A stretch of DNA of 64,000 nt from an uncultured Celeribacter sp. (GTDB taxonomy: Bacteria > Pseudomonadota > Alphaproteobacteria > Rhodobacterales > Rhodobacteraceae). How positions within the stretch are numbered: position 1 is the stretch's first letter; each line of letters starts with the position of its first letter. The stretch lies in contig NZ_OY780935.1 of NCBI RefSeq assembly GCF_963675965.1, positions 248,001-312,000 of the forward strand. The letters run 5' to 3'. The position numbers and the translations under genes were made by a program. Positions 6,544 to 14,327 of this stretch are shown piece by piece. A model generated the notes under the pieces. That model was not told the DNA's origin. It worked only from the letters and a program-made list of their open reading frames with translations, and searched no databases.

Positions 6544-8213
6544 TGACCACAGCCAACATCAAAGACCGCCTCTACCTCTACGACACAACCCTTCGAGACG
6601 GGCAACAGACGCAGGGCGTGCAGTTTTCCACCGAGGACAAGCATCAGATTGCCGTTGCGCTCGATCGCCTTGGGATCGACTATATTGAGGGCGGCTGGCC
6701 CGGTGCCAATCCGACCGACAGCGAGTTCTTCGCCGATGCGCCCAAGACACACGCCACTTTCACCGCCTTTGGCATGACCAAACGCGCCGGGCGCTCCGCC
6801 GAAAATGACGAGGTTCTGGCAGGGGTGCTGAACGCCGGGACATCTGCGGTCTGTCTCGTTGGCAAGACCCATGATTTTCATGTCTCAACCGCTCTTGGAA
6901 TCTCTCTCGAAGAGAACATCGACAATATCGAAAAATCCATCGCGCATATTGTGGCACAGGGCCGCGAGGCGCTGTTTGATGCCGAACATTTCTTTGACGG
7001 CTATAAGGCCAATCCGGACTACGCCGTGGCCTGTTGCAAGGCTGCCTATGACGCCGGCGCGCGCTGGATCGTGCTGTGCGACACCAATGGCGGTGCGCTG
7101 CCCGGTGAGGTCTATCAGATCACCCTCAAGGTGATTGAGGCGGGCATTCCCGGAACGCATCTGGGCATTCACACCCATGACGACACCGGCAACGCTGTCG
7201 CCAATTCGCTGGCCGCCGTCAACGCCGGCGCGCGTCAGGTGCAGGGCACGCTCAACGGTTTGGGCGAACGTTGTGGCAATGCCAATCTGGTGACGCTCTT
7301 GCCGACATTTCTATTGAAGGAACCCTATAAATCGACACTCGACACAGGGGTGAGCGCGGAGGCGCTAAAAAGCCTTGTGCAGACCTCACGTATGCTCGAC
7401 GACATTCTGAACCGCGTGCCTCTGCGCTCTGCGCCCTATGTCGGGGCGTCGGCTTTCGCGCATAAGGCGGGGCTGCATGCCTCGGCCATTCTCAAAGATC
7501 CCAGCACCTATGAACATATCCCGCCGGAAACCGTGGGCAATGCGCGGATCGTGCCGATGTCCAATCAGGCCGGGCAATCCAATCTCCGCAAACGTCTGGC
7601 GGATATGGGGCTGGATGTCGCAGACAGGGCGGATCTGGGCCGCATTCTGGATCGGATCAAGGACCGCGAGGCCGAGGGCTATTCCTATGACACGGCGCAG
7701 GCGTCTTTTGAGTTGGAAGCCCGGCGCGAAATCGGCTTTATGCCCGCGTTTTTCGAGGTCGAACGTTATCGCGCCACGGTCGAACGCCGCAAGGATGCGC
7801 GCGGTCGCGTGGTGCACCTCTCCGAGGTCACGGTGGTGGTCAATATCGACGGTGAACGGCACCTGTCTGTTTCCGAGGGTATCATGGCAGATGGTAATGA
7901 CGGCGGCCCGGTTAACGCGCTCTCCAAGGCGCTGGTTAAGGATCTGGGGCCCTATTCCGAGCTGATTGCCGATATGGAGCTGGTCGACTTTAAGGTGCGT
8001 ATCACCAATGGCGGCACAGAGGCGCGCACCCGTGTTATCATCGATTTTGAAGACGGGCAGGGGCGCCGCTGGTCGACGGTGGGCGTGTCCTCGAACATCA
8101 TAGATGCGTCCTTTGAGGCGCTTCTGGATGCGGTGTTGTGGAAGCTGCTGCGTGACGGCGCCCCGATCGCGCAGGGTTCCGGGGCGCAACTACAGGGGGC
8201 AGAGGCGCGATGA
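6543..8213 (+). CDS. cimA: Citramalate synthase
   Basis: A 556-residue enzyme that condenses acetyl-CoA with pyruvate to (R)-citramalate, the first step of the threonine-independent isoleucine route. The HMGL-like TIM barrel begins with LYDTTLRDGQQTQG (catalytic Arg-Asp). It includes the metal-binding GIHTHDDTGNAVANSL histidines near residue 210 and LNGLGERCGNAN near 240. The C-terminal LeuA-type regulatory dimer domain covers about 410-540. The DTTLRDGQQTQG variant and the length fit CimA better than LeuA. It lies between cysS and a squalene-synthase-like gene with 1- and 4-base overlaps, as one operon. Confidence 0.9.
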   Translation: MTTANIKDRLYLYDTTLRDGQQTQGVQFSTEDKHQIAVALDRLGIDYIEGGWPGANPTDSEFFADAPKTHATFTAFGMTKRAGRSAENDEVLAGVLNAGTSAVCLVGKTHDFHVSTALGISLEENIDNIEKSIAHIVAQGREALFDAEHFFDGYKANPDYAVACCKAAYDAGARWIVLCDTNGGALPGEVYQITLKVIEAGIPGTHLGIHTHDDTGNAVANSLAAVNAGARQVQGTLNGLGERCGNANLVTLLPTFLLKEPYKSTLDTGVSAEALKSLVQTSRMLDDILNRVPLRSAPYVGASAFAHKAGLHASAILKDPSTYEHIPPETVGNARIVPMSNQAGQSNLRKRLADMGLDVADRADLGRILDRIKDREAEGYSYDTAQASFELEARREIGFMPAFFEVERYRATVERRKDARGRVVHLSEVTVVVNIDGERHLSVSEGIMADGNDGGPVNALSKALVKDLGPYSELIADMELVDFKVRITNGGTEARTRVIIDFEDGQGRRWSTVGVSSNIIDASFEALLDAVLWKLLRDGAPIAQGSGAQLQGAEAR

Positions 8214-8989
8214 CCATTCAAGAGTGTGCCGAACTCGTCCAGAAGGGTGATGAAGACCGGTTTCGCGCCACCATGGCCGCGCCATTGGCCGCGCGCGAAG
8301 TGCTGTTCCCGATCCATGCTTTCTGTCTCGAGGTCGCCAAAGCGCCATGGGTCACACAAGAGGCGATGATTGCCGAAATGCGACTGCAGTTCTGGCGCGA
8401 TATTCTGCAGGAATATCTGGACGGCAAACCGCCCCGCGCCCATGAGGTGGCCGCGCCTTTGGCTGCAGTCTTGGACCTGCCTTCGGCAGAGGCGCTGGAC
8501 GCGGCGGTCACCGCCCGGCAATGGGACATCTACCGTGACCCGCATGAAGACGAGGCGGCGCTGCGACGGTATCTGCACAACTCATATGTCGTGCCCATGC
8601 ATGTCGCCGCGCGTTTGCTGGGCGCACCTGAGGAGGCTTCCAAGGGGCTGAACCGTCTTGGCTATGCTGGCGCACTAGCGCGCTATCTGATGGCCATTCC
8701 CGCGCTTTCGGATGCCGGGCGCATTCCGCTGGTCGATGGCCGGGCTGAGACGGTCGCGCAGATGGCAAAGGAGGCCTATGAGCAGGGCCGCTGGGGCGCC
8801 CAGGCGCTGCGCAAACTGTCGAAAGCGGCGCGGGCGCCGATGTTTGATGCGCTGGTGCTGTTGCCGGTCTTGCGTCAGGCAGCCCAAAATCCGAACCGTG
8901 TGTCAGAGGGAACGCTCGGGCAGGGCCCGTTCAGAAAATCCCTGCGACTGGCAGCGGTGTCTCAATCGCCGAGCTGGGCCTTTTTCTGA
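8210..8989 (+). CDS. Squalene/phytoene synthase-like protein (NDUFAF6-type)
   Basis: A 259-residue all-alpha protein of the trans-isoprenyl diphosphate synthase fold. The conserved helices AAREVLFPIHAFCLEVAK and MRLQFWRDILQEY are present, but the first Asp-rich motif of true squalene/phytoene synthases (DXXXD) is degenerate; FWRDIL provides only one Asp. That pattern fits the shorter NDUFAF6-like clade, linked in mitochondria to complex I assembly, rather than carotenoid synthesis. It overlaps cimA by four bases (ATGA). Its 3' end overlaps the convergent RHH gene by 28 bp. No carotenoid or hopanoid genes are nearby, so catalysis is doubtful. Confidence 0.75.
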   Translation: MTIQECAELVQKGDEDRFRATMAAPLAAREVLFPIHAFCLEVAKAPWVTQEAMIAEMRLQFWRDILQEYLDGKPPRAHEVAAPLAAVLDLPSAEALDAAVTARQWDIYRDPHEDEAALRRYLHNSYVVPMHVAARLLGAPEEASKGLNRLGYAGALARYLMAIPALSDAGRIPLVDGRAETVAQMAKEAYEQGRWGAQALRKLSKAARAPMFDALVLLPVLRQAAQNPNRVSEGTLGQGPFRKSLRLAAVSQSPSWAFF

Positions 8990-9195
8990 GTGTATTTCAG
9001 GACATAGACCCGGATCGCTGAGGCCAAGCCGCTTTCGACGCCGCGGGCTTCGTCGATTTCGGCGGCCAGCACATTGATCGGCACTCCGCGTTCACGGGCG
9101 ATGTCGCGAAAAGCGCGCCAAAAAGCCTCTTCCAAGGACACAGATGTGCGGTGACCATGCAATGTCAGCGAGCGTTTGACCGGGCGTCCTGTCAT
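8962..9195 (-). CDS. Ribbon-helix-helix domain protein (RHH_4 type)
   Basis: A 77-residue protein beginning VKRSLTLHGHRTSVSLEEAFW, the strand-helix pattern of RHH_4 (PF13467) proteins, and followed by a second helix, GVPINVLAAEIDEAR. It may be a small DNA-binding protein, but target and partner are unknown. Its ATG overlaps the stop of the DUF4169 gene by four bases, so the two are co-translated. Its last 28 bases overlap the convergent squalene-synthase-like gene. Confidence 0.75.
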   Translation of the reverse strand: MTGRPVKRSLTLHGHRTSVSLEEAFWRAFRDIARERGVPINVLAAEIDEARGVESGLASAIRVYVLKYTQKKAQLGD

Positions 9196-9401
9196 TGCGG
9201 GTCCTCGGTTTTCTGGCCATCCCGCTTGTGCCCGTCGAGCCTGACACGCGCGCGCGCCGCATCGCGTGTTTCCATTTCTTTTTGGGCCTTGCTGCGTCCG
9301 AATTTCACGGCGTTTTCATCGCCGCGGGCACGCTTTTCGTCCCGCGCTTTGCGTTTGCGAAATACTTTGAGATTGGTGATATTCGATGTTCCCGCGCTCA
9401 T
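9192..9401 (-). CDS. DUF4169 family protein
   Basis: A 69-residue, highly charged protein (Lys, Arg and Glu dominate) with the DUF4169 pattern: NLKVFRKRKARDEKR..., ENAVKFGRSKAQKE and the terminal RLDGHKRD. The function is not known; the basic coil suggests nucleic-acid or ribosome contact, which is only a guess. It sits between fumC and the RHH gene. The fumC terminator lies downstream of it at 9494-9519 in plus coordinates, so a separate promoter is likely. Confidence 0.8.
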   Translation of the reverse strand: MSAGTSNITNLKVFRKRKARDEKRARGDENAVKFGRSKAQKEMETRDAARARVRLDGHKRDGQKTEDPQ

Positions 9402-9493
9402 GGGGAGACGCTAACCCGAGTCGGTGCGCTTGGCCAGAGAAGAGAGCCTTACAGGCGAGAAGGTCGCAGTTAGGCGCATGAAATCAGAATGAA

Positions 9494-9519
9494 AAAGGCG
9501 GCCCTAGGAGGCCGCCTTT
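9494..9519 (-). terminator. Intrinsic terminator of fumC
   Basis: AAAGGCGGCC (9494-9503) and GGCCGCCTTT (9510-9519) form a perfect 10-bp stem with a six-base loop. On the minus strand it is followed by a run of T, 25 bases after the fumC stop. Confidence 0.85.
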
Positions 9520-9544
9520 GAAGTCTGGTCCCAGTGTGACCGGA

Positions 9545-10939
9545 TCAGTCTTTCGGACCGATCATTTGTTCGGGGCGCACCACGGCGTCAAAGGTGGCCT
9601 CATCCACAAAGCCCAGCTTGATCGCTTCTTCTTTCAGCGTCGTACCGTTTTTATGCGCGGTTTTGGCAACCTTGGTGGCGTTGTCATAGCCGATGGTCGG
9701 GGCCAGAGCGGTCACCAGCATGAGCGATTCATGCAGCAGCTTTTCGATGCGCGGTTCGTTGGCTTCGATGCCTGCAACCATGTTGTCGGTGAAGGCGGAG
9801 GCGCTGTCGCCCAGAAGCTGCATGGACTGCAGAACGTTGTAGGACATCATCGGGTTGTAAACGTTCAGTTCGAAATGGCCCTGCGAACCGGCAAAACCGA
9901 TGGCTGCGTCATTGCCCATGACATGGGCACAGACCATGGTCAGCGCTTCGGCCTGCGTCGGATTCACCTTGCCCGGCATGATTGAGGAACCCGGTTCGTT
10001 TTCCGGCAGGATCAGTTCGCCCAGACCACAGCGCGGCCCGGAGCCCAGCAGACGGATGTCATTGGCGATTTTGAACAGGGACGCGGCGACAGTTTTCAAC
10101 GCGCCCGAGAACATCACCATGGCGTCATGCGCCGCCAGTGCTTCGAATTTGTTCGGCGCGGTGACAAAGGGAAGCCCGGTGATCTCGGCCATATTAGCCG
10201 CGACTTTTTCGCCCCAGCCTTTTTTCGTGTTCAGTCCGGTGCCCACGGCGGTGCCGCCCTGTGCCAGTTCGTAGATTGCCGGCAGACACATTTCGACACG
10301 CTTGATGCCCATCCGCACTTGATGCGCGTAGCCCGAGAATTCCTGACCCAGCGTCAGCGGGGTGGCGTCTTGGGTGTGGGTCCGACCGATCTTGATGATG
10401 TCTTTGAATTTTTCGGACTTCTCTTCAAGTGCGGCGGCCAGTTTGTTGAGGCCGGGCAGCAGAACGTCACGCGCCTGCATGGCGATGCCGACGTGCATGG
10501 CGGTCGGGAAGGTGTCGTTCGACGACTGACCCATGTTGCAATGGTCGTTCGGGTGAACAGGCTTTTTGGACCCCATTTCGCCGCCCAGCATTTCGATGGC
10601 GCGGTTGGAAATCACTTCGTTGGCGTTCATGTTGGACTGGGTGCCCGAACCGGTCTGCCAGACCACAAGCGGGAAGTTGTCGTCGAATTTGCCGTCAATG
10701 ACTTCACCGGCGGCTGCGATGATCGCATCGGCGATTTCCGGCTCCATATTGCCCAGCTCTTTGTTGGCCATGGCGCAGGATTTTTTGATCACGCCCAAAG
10801 CGCGGATGATCGGAACGGGCTGCTGTTCCCAGCCGATCGGGAAGTTCATGATGGAGCGCTGTGTTTGTGCGCCCCAGTATTTGTCGGAGGGAACCTCCAG
10901 CGGACCAAAGCTGTCGGTTTCGGTGCGGGTCGTGGTCAT
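9545..10939 (-). CDS. fumC: Fumarate hydratase, class II
   Basis: A 464-residue class II (iron-free) fumarase interconverting fumarate and malate in the TCA cycle. The superfamily signature GSSIMPGKVNPTQ is present near residues 317-329, with its catalytic Ser in the mobile loop. Substrate-binding segments TGSGTQSNMNANE (about 97-109) and GRTHTQDATPLTLGQE (about 184-199) include the catalytic His. The length is standard. A palindrome overlaps the -35 element of its promoter, which suggests dedicated transcriptional control. The terminator is directly downstream. Confidence 0.97.
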   Translation of the reverse strand: MTTTRTETDSFGPLEVPSDKYWGAQTQRSIMNFPIGWEQQPVPIIRALGVIKKSCAMANKELGNMEPEIADAIIAAAGEVIDGKFDDNFPLVVWQTGSGTQSNMNANEVISNRAIEMLGGEMGSKKPVHPNDHCNMGQSSNDTFPTAMHVGIAMQARDVLLPGLNKLAAALEEKSEKFKDIIKIGRTHTQDATPLTLGQEFSGYAHQVRMGIKRVEMCLPAIYELAQGGTAVGTGLNTKKGWGEKVAANMAEITGLPFVTAPNKFEALAAHDAMVMFSGALKTVAASLFKIANDIRLLGSGPRCGLGELILPENEPGSSIMPGKVNPTQAEALTMVCAHVMGNDAAIGFAGSQGHFELNVYNPMMSYNVLQSMQLLGDSASAFTDNMVAGIEANEPRIEKLLHESLMLVTALAPTIGYDNATKVAKTAHKNGTTLKEEAIKLGFVDEATFDAVVRPEQMIGPKD

Positions 10940-10980
10940 CGGGGTGATCTCCCTTGAAACGGTGCCAAAGATTGCCCAAG

Positions 10981-11009
10981 GCTATAAGCTCTTGTTTGGG
11001 AGCATGCAA
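10981..11009 (-). promoter_or_regulatory. fumC promoter, TTGCAT-N17-TATAGC
   Basis: On the minus strand TTGCAT (11009-11004), a 17-base spacer and TATAGC (10986-10981). The -35 hexamer overlaps the edge of the 26-bp palindrome at 11006-11031. Confidence 0.55.
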
Positions 11010-11031
11010 TGTATGCCGAGGCATACATTGC
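11006..11031. promoter_or_regulatory. Perfect 12+2+12 palindrome over the fumC -35
   Basis: Left arm GCAATGTATGCC (11006-11017), centre GA, right arm GGCATACATTGC (11020-11031). There is no T-run, so it is not a terminator. Its position over the -35 region suggests a dimeric repressor (GntR- or TetR-like) or an activator site. I do not recognise the motif as belonging to a named regulator. Confidence 0.55.
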
Positions 11032-11107
11032 CATGTTAGCGCCTGACTTCAGCGGAAATACCTGTGACATTTGGCCGGTCACATTCCGCAAGGGCGCCAC
11101 AAAACAT

Positions 11108-11134
11108 GAAACCGCCCCAGCGCGGGGCGGTTTC
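11108..11134 (-). terminator. Intrinsic terminator of sspB
   Basis: GAAACCGCCCC (11108-11118) pairs with GGGGCGGTTTC (11124-11134), loop AGCGC. On the minus strand it follows the sspB stop and is trailed by ATGTTTTG. Confidence 0.75.
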
Positions 11135-11179
11135 ATCTGTCGTCTGTTGTGATCTGTCCGGCCAGGGACTGGCTATATT

Positions 11180-11686
11180 TTATTTGCGGAACTTGTCGAG
11201 CGAGACAATTTCAGCCTCTTTCGGGGCATCTTCGGTCTTCTCATCGTCACTGTCTTTCGGTTCAAAGCTGCTGACCTCGGCCTCAATGTCGGCCTCGTCC
11301 TCGTCCTCATCCTCGAGATCCTCGATGTCATAGTCCTGCGTTTCGAACCGCAGGCCGAATTCGACCGAGGGGTCGACGAACGTGCGGATCGCATCGTAGG
11401 GGATGTAGAGCGGTTCCGGATTGTCGCCGAAATTCAATGTGATGGCAAAGCCATCCTCGGACACGTCGAGGTTGTCGAACCAATGCTGAATAACAATCGT
11501 CATCTCTTCGGGGTAGCGATCGGACAGCCAGTCTGCCAGTTCCACATCGGGATGCATCGTGTCGAAGGTGATGAAGAAATGATGTTCGCCGGGTAGCCCA
11601 TCTTGCGCCACGCCATCAAGCACCTTGCGGATCAGGCCCCGCATGGCGTCATGCATCAGGTTGCCGTAGTCGATGGATTTGGCCAT
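11180..11686 (-). CDS. sspB: ClpXP adaptor SspB (alphaproteobacterial type)
   Basis: A 168-residue adaptor that hands ssrA-tagged proteins to ClpXP. The SspB fold is represented by LPGEHHFFITFDTMHPDVEL, DRYPEEMTIVIQHWFDNL and GFAITLNFGDNPEPLYIPYDAI (each in part). It is followed by an acidic linker rich in Glu/Asp and a C-terminal EAEIVSLDKFRK, the ClpX-tethering tail. The start at 11686 (MAKSIDYGNLMHDAM) is set by family alignment; the open frame runs 22 codons further up. Finding it within 2 kb of the tmRNA gene, whose tag it recognises, is a fitting but probably incidental neighbourhood. Confidence 0.92.
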   Translation of the reverse strand: MAKSIDYGNLMHDAMRGLIRKVLDGVAQDGLPGEHHFFITFDTMHPDVELADWLSDRYPEEMTIVIQHWFDNLDVSEDGFAITLNFGDNPEPLYIPYDAIRTFVDPSVEFGLRFETQDYDIEDLEDEDEDEADIEAEVSSFEPKDSDDEKTEDAPKEAEIVSLDKFRK

Positions 11687-11748
11687 GGAGCTTGCCCTTT
11701 CTCTTTCCTTGCCCGCAGCATACGAGATTCTACAGGTAAGAAAAGAGG

Positions 11749-12999
11749 TCATCCGAGGGCGGATTGCAGGATCAACCCCGAAACCGCCGTCAGAGCCAGC
11801 GTTGAAACCAGCCCGCGCCGGACGAGGAAAAGCAAGACGGCAGCCAGTGCGGCCAAGGCCAGGGGCAGGGGATCAAGGCTGCTCCATTGTGGCAGGATCG
11901 CACGCGCAGGGCCAAGAGTGAGCCGGTGGGTTTCTGTGAAAAAAACATGCTCAAAAAACCACCAGGACAGCGAGGCAATCACCCCGACCACCGCCGCGGT
12001 AATCGCATGCAGAGCAGATGACAGGCGCGGGCGTCCGGAGACCCATTCGACATAGGGAGCGCCGGCGAAAATCCATAAAAAACAAGGAATAAATGTTACC
12101 CAAAGCGTGACGAGCGCGCCGGCAAATCCGCCCCAGGATCCCAGTGGCGTTGCCGCCATAAAGCCAACGAATTCTGTCACGAGAATTAACGGGCCGGGTG
12201 TGGTCTCCGCCAGTCCCAAGCCGTCGAGCATCGCCTCGGGTGTCAGCCAGCCGCGCCCCTCGACCACCTCTTGCGACATATAGGTCAGCACGGCATAGGC
12301 GCCGCCGAAGGTCACCACCGCGAGTTTGGAGAAGAAGATGCCAATCTCAAGAAGCCTGTTCTGCCCCAGAGCCCAGAGCGCCAGCAGAGGCCCCGCCCAG
12401 AGGCTGCCCCAGATCGCCAGCGTCCTTGGCAAATGGGCTGCACTCGGTGCCTCCTGTGCGCCTGTCGGGGCGGCCTTTGGTGCGGTCAGCGCGCCATAGA
12501 GGGCGGCCAGAAGGACCACGGCAGGAAAGGGTAGAAAGTCGGTCGTGAGCACCACGAAGGCGGCCAGTGCCAGAGCCCGGCGGTCCCAACGGCCAAGCGC
12601 TTTCTTCGCGAGCCGAAACAAGGCTTGCAGCACGACCACGGTGACAGTGGCTTTTACGCCGATGAACAGCGCCGCAGTGAGTGAAGCCGTGCCGAAACGG
12701 GCATAGAGGGCGCTCAGCACCAGTATGGTCAGCGCGCCGGGCAGTACAAACAGAAGTCCGGCAACGATCCCGCCGGGCACACCGCGCAGGCGCCAGCCGC
12801 AATAGGTAGCCAACTGCATGGCCTCGGGTCCTGGCAGCATCATGCAAAAGGACAGGGCTGAAAGAAAACCGTCTTCGCTCAGCCAGCGGCGCTCCTCGAC
12901 AAGCTCGCGGTGCATCACCCCGATCTGTGCAGCAGGTCCACCAAAGGACATCAGCCCGATACGGGAAAAGGTGGTCAGGAAATCGGCCAGAGGGATCAT
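11749..12999 (-). CDS. chrA: Chromate transporter (ChrA family, two-domain)
   Basis: A 416-residue membrane protein with two tandem CHR domains. The N-terminal half has RIGLMSFGGPAAQIGVMHRE and MMLPGPEAMQLATY. The C-terminal half has the matching KLAVVTFGGAYAVL and ETTPGPLILVTEFVG. About ten hydrophobic helices are visible. Family members export chromate (or sulfate) by proton antiport. The start at 12999 (MIPLADFLTTF) has GAGG ten bases upstream and fits the family; a TTG at 13050 would add 17 residues. No chrB regulator is adjacent. Confidence 0.88.
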   Translation of the reverse strand: MIPLADFLTTFSRIGLMSFGGPAAQIGVMHRELVEERRWLSEDGFLSALSFCMMLPGPEAMQLATYCGWRLRGVPGGIVAGLLFVLPGALTILVLSALYARFGTASLTAALFIGVKATVTVVVLQALFRLAKKALGRWDRRALALAAFVVLTTDFLPFPAVVLLAALYGALTAPKAAPTGAQEAPSAAHLPRTLAIWGSLWAGPLLALWALGQNRLLEIGIFFSKLAVVTFGGAYAVLTYMSQEVVEGRGWLTPEAMLDGLGLAETTPGPLILVTEFVGFMAATPLGSWGGFAGALVTLWVTFIPCFLWIFAGAPYVEWVSGRPRLSSALHAITAAVVGVIASLSWWFFEHVFFTETHRLTLGPARAILPQWSSLDPLPLALAALAAVLLFLVRRGLVSTLALTAVSGLILQSALG

Positions 13000-13154
13000 G
13001 ACGGCAGAGCCTCGGTCAGGAAGAGAGATGCGTTTCACGCTATGTGCCAATAGAGCATCAAAATTTCATGACAGTCACCTCGGCGTGAAGATCCGGTGAC
13101 AGATTACAAAGCGTAACAGGCCTGAAAGGAGAGGGAAGTGCAGGTTTCTGTTGC

Positions 13155-13480
13155 CAGGTACCTGCGAACCCCGCCTTAAGCGGCTAGGCCTAAGGGCTTA
13201 GATTTCGATATTTCGCACAGCTTACGCTGCGAGAGCCATCGGAGCTTTGTTGTCGTTTGCAACTAGCTTAAGTGAACCGATAACGGTGGTATCTCACCGA
13301 GACAAAGCAAACCCCTTTAGACGTCCGTCGATCCTATTTCGTCCCCATGATCCAATCTCTTGCCAACCTCAAACGACGGTTGAAGAGAGGTATTTGGTGG
13401 AGACGCCGGGTACCGCCCCCGGGTCCGATCCGCTTATTACGAGCGCGTTTATGTCCATAGTCGGGTTGCCCCGACAGATC
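13155..13480 (-). ncRNA. ssrA: Transfer-messenger RNA, circularly permuted two-piece gene
   Basis: On the minus strand the acceptor piece comes first and ends in CTCCACCA at 13395. An intervening segment of about 48 bases is followed by the coding piece, which starts GGGGACG at 13346 and continues with the conserved GGATCGACGG. GGGGACG pairs with CGTCTCC before the CCA, forming the acceptor stem. CCGGG-N7-CCCGG forms the T-arm. The tag frame at 13260-13222 reads ANDNKAPMALAA then TAA. GGGGTTTGC in the coding piece can pair with GCAACCC in the acceptor piece (P2). The outer ends are approximate. Confidence 0.93.
13222..13260 (-). other. tmRNA proteolysis-tag reading frame
   Basis: GCA at 13260 begins the resume frame ANDNKAPMALAA, ending TAA at 13222-13224. 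The C-terminal ALAA is the degron read by ClpXP, with SspB encoded about 1.6 kb away. Confidence 0.93.
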
Positions 13481-13835
13481 TTAGTTAGGGTGTTTGTCGC
13501 CGGGGTTCAAGGGGGCGATTACTGAGTGGGCGAGCGGAGCCGCTGTCCGCAGTCATGTCTGGCCGGGCGCTGTTCTATGGTTGCCCTCAGACCTGAATTT
13601 TTTGCCAAATTACCGCAATACACAACCGAATGATTGAAAAATCGGGGAAAAATTCGGCTTTGGACGGATTGCCACGCTTTTGCCGCATTGTGCTCCTCAA
13701 AGAGACACGCTGAGTTTCCACTATTGTCATGACGACTATTGTTGTGACGACGTGTTGGAAGTGGGTTCCCTTAGATCAATCTATCTGCTGGCAGGGCCTG
13801 TATCGCCCGATATTGCCCGCTGGGGTTTGGGAAAG
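13481..13835. other. Intergenic region between tmRNA and the TadE-like gene
   Basis: I see no convincing gene here. An open frame runs from 13680 into the TadE-like gene, but its composition (clustered Cys, His and Asp) and lack of an SD argue against it being coding. A 15-bp imperfect tandem repeat (CTATTGTCATGACGA at 13721-13735, CTATTGTTGTGACGA at 13736-13750; 13 of 15 identical) is the only structured element. The region must hold the tmRNA promoter (minus strand) and that of the TadE/TadG pair. Confidence 0.5.
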
Positions 13836-14327
13836 ATGAGAATGGTGACAAACAGTTTTATCACGCGCCGCGAACAGAACGAAACGTCTTTTCGACCGGT
13901 GCCGCTGCAGCAGATCCTGTGCCGCCGAAGGTCGGCCTTCTGGCGCGGAGAAGACGGATCTGCCACCATTGAATTTGCCCTCTGGCTGCCCATTCTGGCC
14001 GGCCTTGTTATGCTGGCGACGGACGCCACGCTGCTGATGCATGAACAGACCTATCTGTCACAGGTGTCACGCGATGCCGCGCGGATGGTGGCTGTCGGCG
14101 ACAAGACCGTGGAAGAGGCGCAGAGTTTTGCCGTGACACGGCTGGGAACCGACAAAACCTATACGGTATCGGTGGTCGAGGATGACGATTTCGTCGTGGC
14201 CAGTGTGTCGGTGCCTTTTTCGGATGTGATCATTTTCAGCGGCCCGTTTTCGGGGGCGGCAGAGCTGACAGGGGATGTGTCCATGTGGATTGAATCTTCT
14301 GGCGAAAATGTAGGAGAAAGCTCATGA
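13836..14327 (+). CDS. TadE/TadG-like pseudopilin-type membrane protein
   Basis: A 163-residue protein with a charged N-terminus followed by GEDGSATIEFALWLPILAGLVMLATDATLLM (given in part). This is the TadE-like pattern: Gly, a Glu at about +5 and one long hydrophobic helix, typical of prepilin-like proteins of the Tad secretion system. A soluble beta-rich part follows. The ATG at 13836 has GGGAAAG just upstream. It overlaps the next gene by four bases. No tadABC, cpaA or flp genes are in the window, so it depends on a Tad machine encoded elsewhere or acts on its own. Confidence 0.75.
   Translation: MRMVTNSFITRREQNETSFRPVPLQQILCRRRSAFWRGEDGSATIEFALWLPILAGLVMLATDATLLMHEQTYLSQVSRDAARMVAVGDKTVEEAQSFAVTRLGTDKTYTVSVVEDDDFVVASVSVPFSDVIIFSGPFSGAAELTGDVSMWIESSGENVGESS

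Noticed and set aside
11007..11030. fumC upstream palindrome as a transcription terminator
   Set aside because: No U-tract follows in either direction and it overlaps a promoter -35 element, so an operator is the better reading.
13247..13525. 92-codon plus-strand open frame
   Set aside because: It lies over the tmRNA gene on the opposite strand; the conserved RNA features and tag explain the sequence, and the frame has no family match or SD.
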